Below are positions 6,431 to 7,365 of a DNA stretch of 7,365 bases, piece after piece (the first letter of the stretch is position 1; each line of letters begins with the position of its first letter). The translations under genes and the position numbers were made by a program. Under the pieces are notes generated by a model, which made no database searches, was not told the DNA's origin, and was given only the letters and a program-made list of their open reading frames with translations. The DNA lies in assembly GCA_023393575.1 (NCBI GenBank), contig JAEWKX010000192.1:1-7365 (forward strand). Direction: 5' to 3'. This DNA is from Pseudomonadota bacterium (GTDB lineage: Bacteria > Pseudomonadota > Alphaproteobacteria > Rhizobiales > Rhizobiaceae).

Positions 6431-7000
6431 ATGACCACCCAGCAGAAGAAATCTCCGGCACGTCAGGGCTTCAAGACCGGTGAAGCAATTGTATATCCTG
6501 CCCATGGCGTAGGCATGATCACCGCTATCGAGGAACAGGAAGTGGCGGGCATGAAGCTCGAGCTTTTTGTCATCGACTTCGAGAAAGACAAGATGCGGCC
6601 GAAGGTGCCTGTGGCGAAGGCCGTCAGCATCGGCATGCGCAAACTGTCGGAGACCGATTTCGTCGATCGTGCGCTCAAGGTCGTCCAGGGCAAGGCTCGC
6701 GTGAAGCGTACCATGTGGTCGCGGCGCGCCCAGGAGTACGATGCGAAGATCAATTCCGGTGACCTGATTTCCATCGCCGAGGTGGTGCGCGACCTTTACC
6801 GCGCCGAAAATCAGCCGGAGCAATCCTATTCGGAACGCCAGTTGTATGAAGCTGCTCTGGACCGTATGGCGAGGGAGATCGCTGCGGTCAACAAGATGTC
6901 CGATACCGAAGCCGTCCGCCTCATCGAGGTCAATCTGGCCAAGGGGCCTAAGCGCGGCAAGGTGGTGGAGGAAGACGAGTCGCAGGACGAAGCGGCGTAG
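6431..7000 (+). CDS. carD: CarD/CdnL family RNA-polymerase-binding transcription regulator
   Basis: This 189-residue cytoplasmic protein binds the beta subunit of RNA polymerase and stabilises the open promoter complex, especially at rRNA and growth genes. The N-terminal Tudor-like CarD_CdnL_TRCF domain spans about residues 13-65 (FKTGEAIVYPAHGVG). The helical C-terminal DNA-binding part spans about 70-170 and includes the conserved Trp96 in RTMWSRRAQEYDAKINSGDL, the residue known to wedge into the promoter bubble in this family. The tail (179-189) is acidic. The start at ATG 6431 fits the family's MTTQQKK N-terminus. GGGAG at 6414-6418 is 12 bases away, rather long, while an in-frame GTG at 6422 would be only 3 bases away, and the ATG at 6341 would add 30 unrelated residues. 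The gene stands alone between its own leader and a strong terminator. It is not the unrelated TRCF repair protein, which is much longer. Confidence 0.93.
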   Translation: MTTQQKKSPARQGFKTGEAIVYPAHGVGMITAIEEQEVAGMKLELFVIDFEKDKMRPKVPVAKAVSIGMRKLSETDFVDRALKVVQGKARVKRTMWSRRAQEYDAKINSGDLISIAEVVRDLYRAENQPEQSYSERQLYEAALDRMAREIAAVNKMSDTEAVRLIEVNLAKGPKRGKVVEEDESQDEAA

Positions 7001-7023
7001 GAACAGGCTTTCGTTGCATTAGG

Positions 7024-7051
7024 AAACCCGGCCTCGAGCCGGGTTTTTTTT
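7024..7051 (+). terminator. Intrinsic terminator after carD
   Basis: A perfect 9-bp stem (AAACCCGGC at 7024-7032 with 7038-7046) with loop CTCGA runs into eight T residues (7044-7051). It lies 23 bases after the carD stop codon. Confidence 0.93.
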
Positions 7052-7054
7052 ATT

Positions 7055-7079
7055 GGAACTTTTTCGGCGGCGCGACGTT
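7055..7079 (+). promoter_or_regulatory. EcfG/RpoE2-type general stress promoter for rpoH2
   Basis: GGAAC (7055-7059), 16 bases, then CGTT (7076-7079) exactly match the consensus of the alphaproteobacterial general stress sigma factor. It begins 3 bases after the T-run of the carD terminator and leaves a leader of about 200 bases before the rpoH2 start. Control of rpoH2 by such a sigma factor has been reported in rhizobia, which supports the call. Confidence 0.8.
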
Positions 7080-7284
7080 AACCCGCCGGAACGGCGAACT
7101 GTTGCCTGCCTTCGGCTTCAGCGGATCGGTCCTTGATGGAGAACTAGGGGGCTGTGTTCGAATGGCAAGGCCTCGCGGGAACGAAGAGGGGATGGGAGGC
7201 GGTTGAGAAATCCGGCGGCGGGCCTTCGTCACGGGTTGAGCAACTGGTCTCTTATCGAAGTCAGCCAACGTCACGGAGAAGTCC

Positions 7285-7365
7285 ATGAAATCCATGTCCG
7301 CGGACCGCAATATGATCAAGATTGCCATGTCGGCCCCCTATCTGGCCAGAGATGAGGAGCGGGAC
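7285..7365 (+). CDS. rpoH2: RNA polymerase sigma factor of the RpoH (sigma-32) family, RpoH2-like; 3' end outside window
   Basis: Only the first 27 codons are present, and the frame stays open to the last base. The residues (MKSMSADRNMIK, then SAPYLARDEERD) match my recollection of the N-terminus of rhizobial RpoH2, where the APYL..EEE segment leads into sigma region 1.2/2. Sigma-32 factors direct polymerase to stress genes; RpoH2 is the second paralogue in many rhizobia. The start is well supported by GGAG (7275-7278) 6 bases before ATG 7285. An in-frame ATG at 7294 is less well placed. The EcfG-type promoter at 7055 and the upstream carD agree with an rpoH2 locus. With so little of the protein seen, the paralogue assignment (RpoH2 rather than RpoH1) is an inference. 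Confidence 0.72.
   Translation, partial: MKSMSADRNMIKIAMSAPYLARDEERD

Noticed and set aside
7088..7204. Two further GGAAC boxes (7088-7092 and 7178-7182) before rpoH2
   Set aside because: Neither has CGTT at 16-17 bases; the second has only GGTT at a longer spacing.
7050..7328. 92-codon minus-strand frame opposite the rpoH2 leader
   Set aside because: It overlaps the stress promoter and the rpoH2 start; no ribosome site or domain.

Overview
The window looks like an ordinary chromosomal segment from an alphaproteobacterium of the order Hyphomicrobiales (Rhizobiales), most likely a Rhizobiaceae relative of Sinorhizobium or Rhizobium. The grounds are the GC-rich coding sequence, the rhizobial-type protein sequences (CarD, FdxA, RpoH2-like N-terminus, DUF3309), the gene order, and two promoters of the alphaproteobacterial EcfG/RpoE2 type. 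No mobile element, CRISPR array, rRNA or tRNA was seen.

Layout. Bases 1-1254 hold the end of the acetyl-CoA acetyltransferase gene (phaA) and a complete NADPH-type acetoacetyl-CoA reductase gene (phaB), the first two steps of polyhydroxybutyrate synthesis. They end at a strong terminator at 1278-1313 that can work in both directions. Converging on it from the minus strand are two small envelope genes, a 51-residue DUF3309 membrane protein and an 84-residue glycine-zipper lipoprotein, apparently one operon behind a GGAAC-N16-CGTT promoter. On the plus strand from 2032 follow a 1029-residue SUV3-type DExH helicase and, 4 bases later, a 114-residue S4-domain RNA-binding protein (Hsp15/HslR-like). 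A seven-iron ferredoxin (fdxA) comes next, then a long structured leader and carD, which encodes an RNA-polymerase-binding regulator. A clear intrinsic terminator closes carD. Just behind it lies a second GGAAC-N16-CGTT promoter, and the window ends 27 codons into what looks like rpoH2, an alternative sigma-32-family factor.

How the parts fit together. The left part is carbon storage. The middle pairs an RNA helicase with an S4 protein, a plausible RNA or ribosome maintenance unit. The right part is transcription control: CarD acts with the housekeeping polymerase and RpoH2 is a stress sigma factor. The two EcfG-type promoters suggest that the small envelope operon and rpoH2 both belong to the general stress response. 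Nothing in the window clearly represents an undescribed system. The points most worth checking are the two EcfG-type promoters, the three tandem hairpins in the carD leader, and the helicase/S4 pair.
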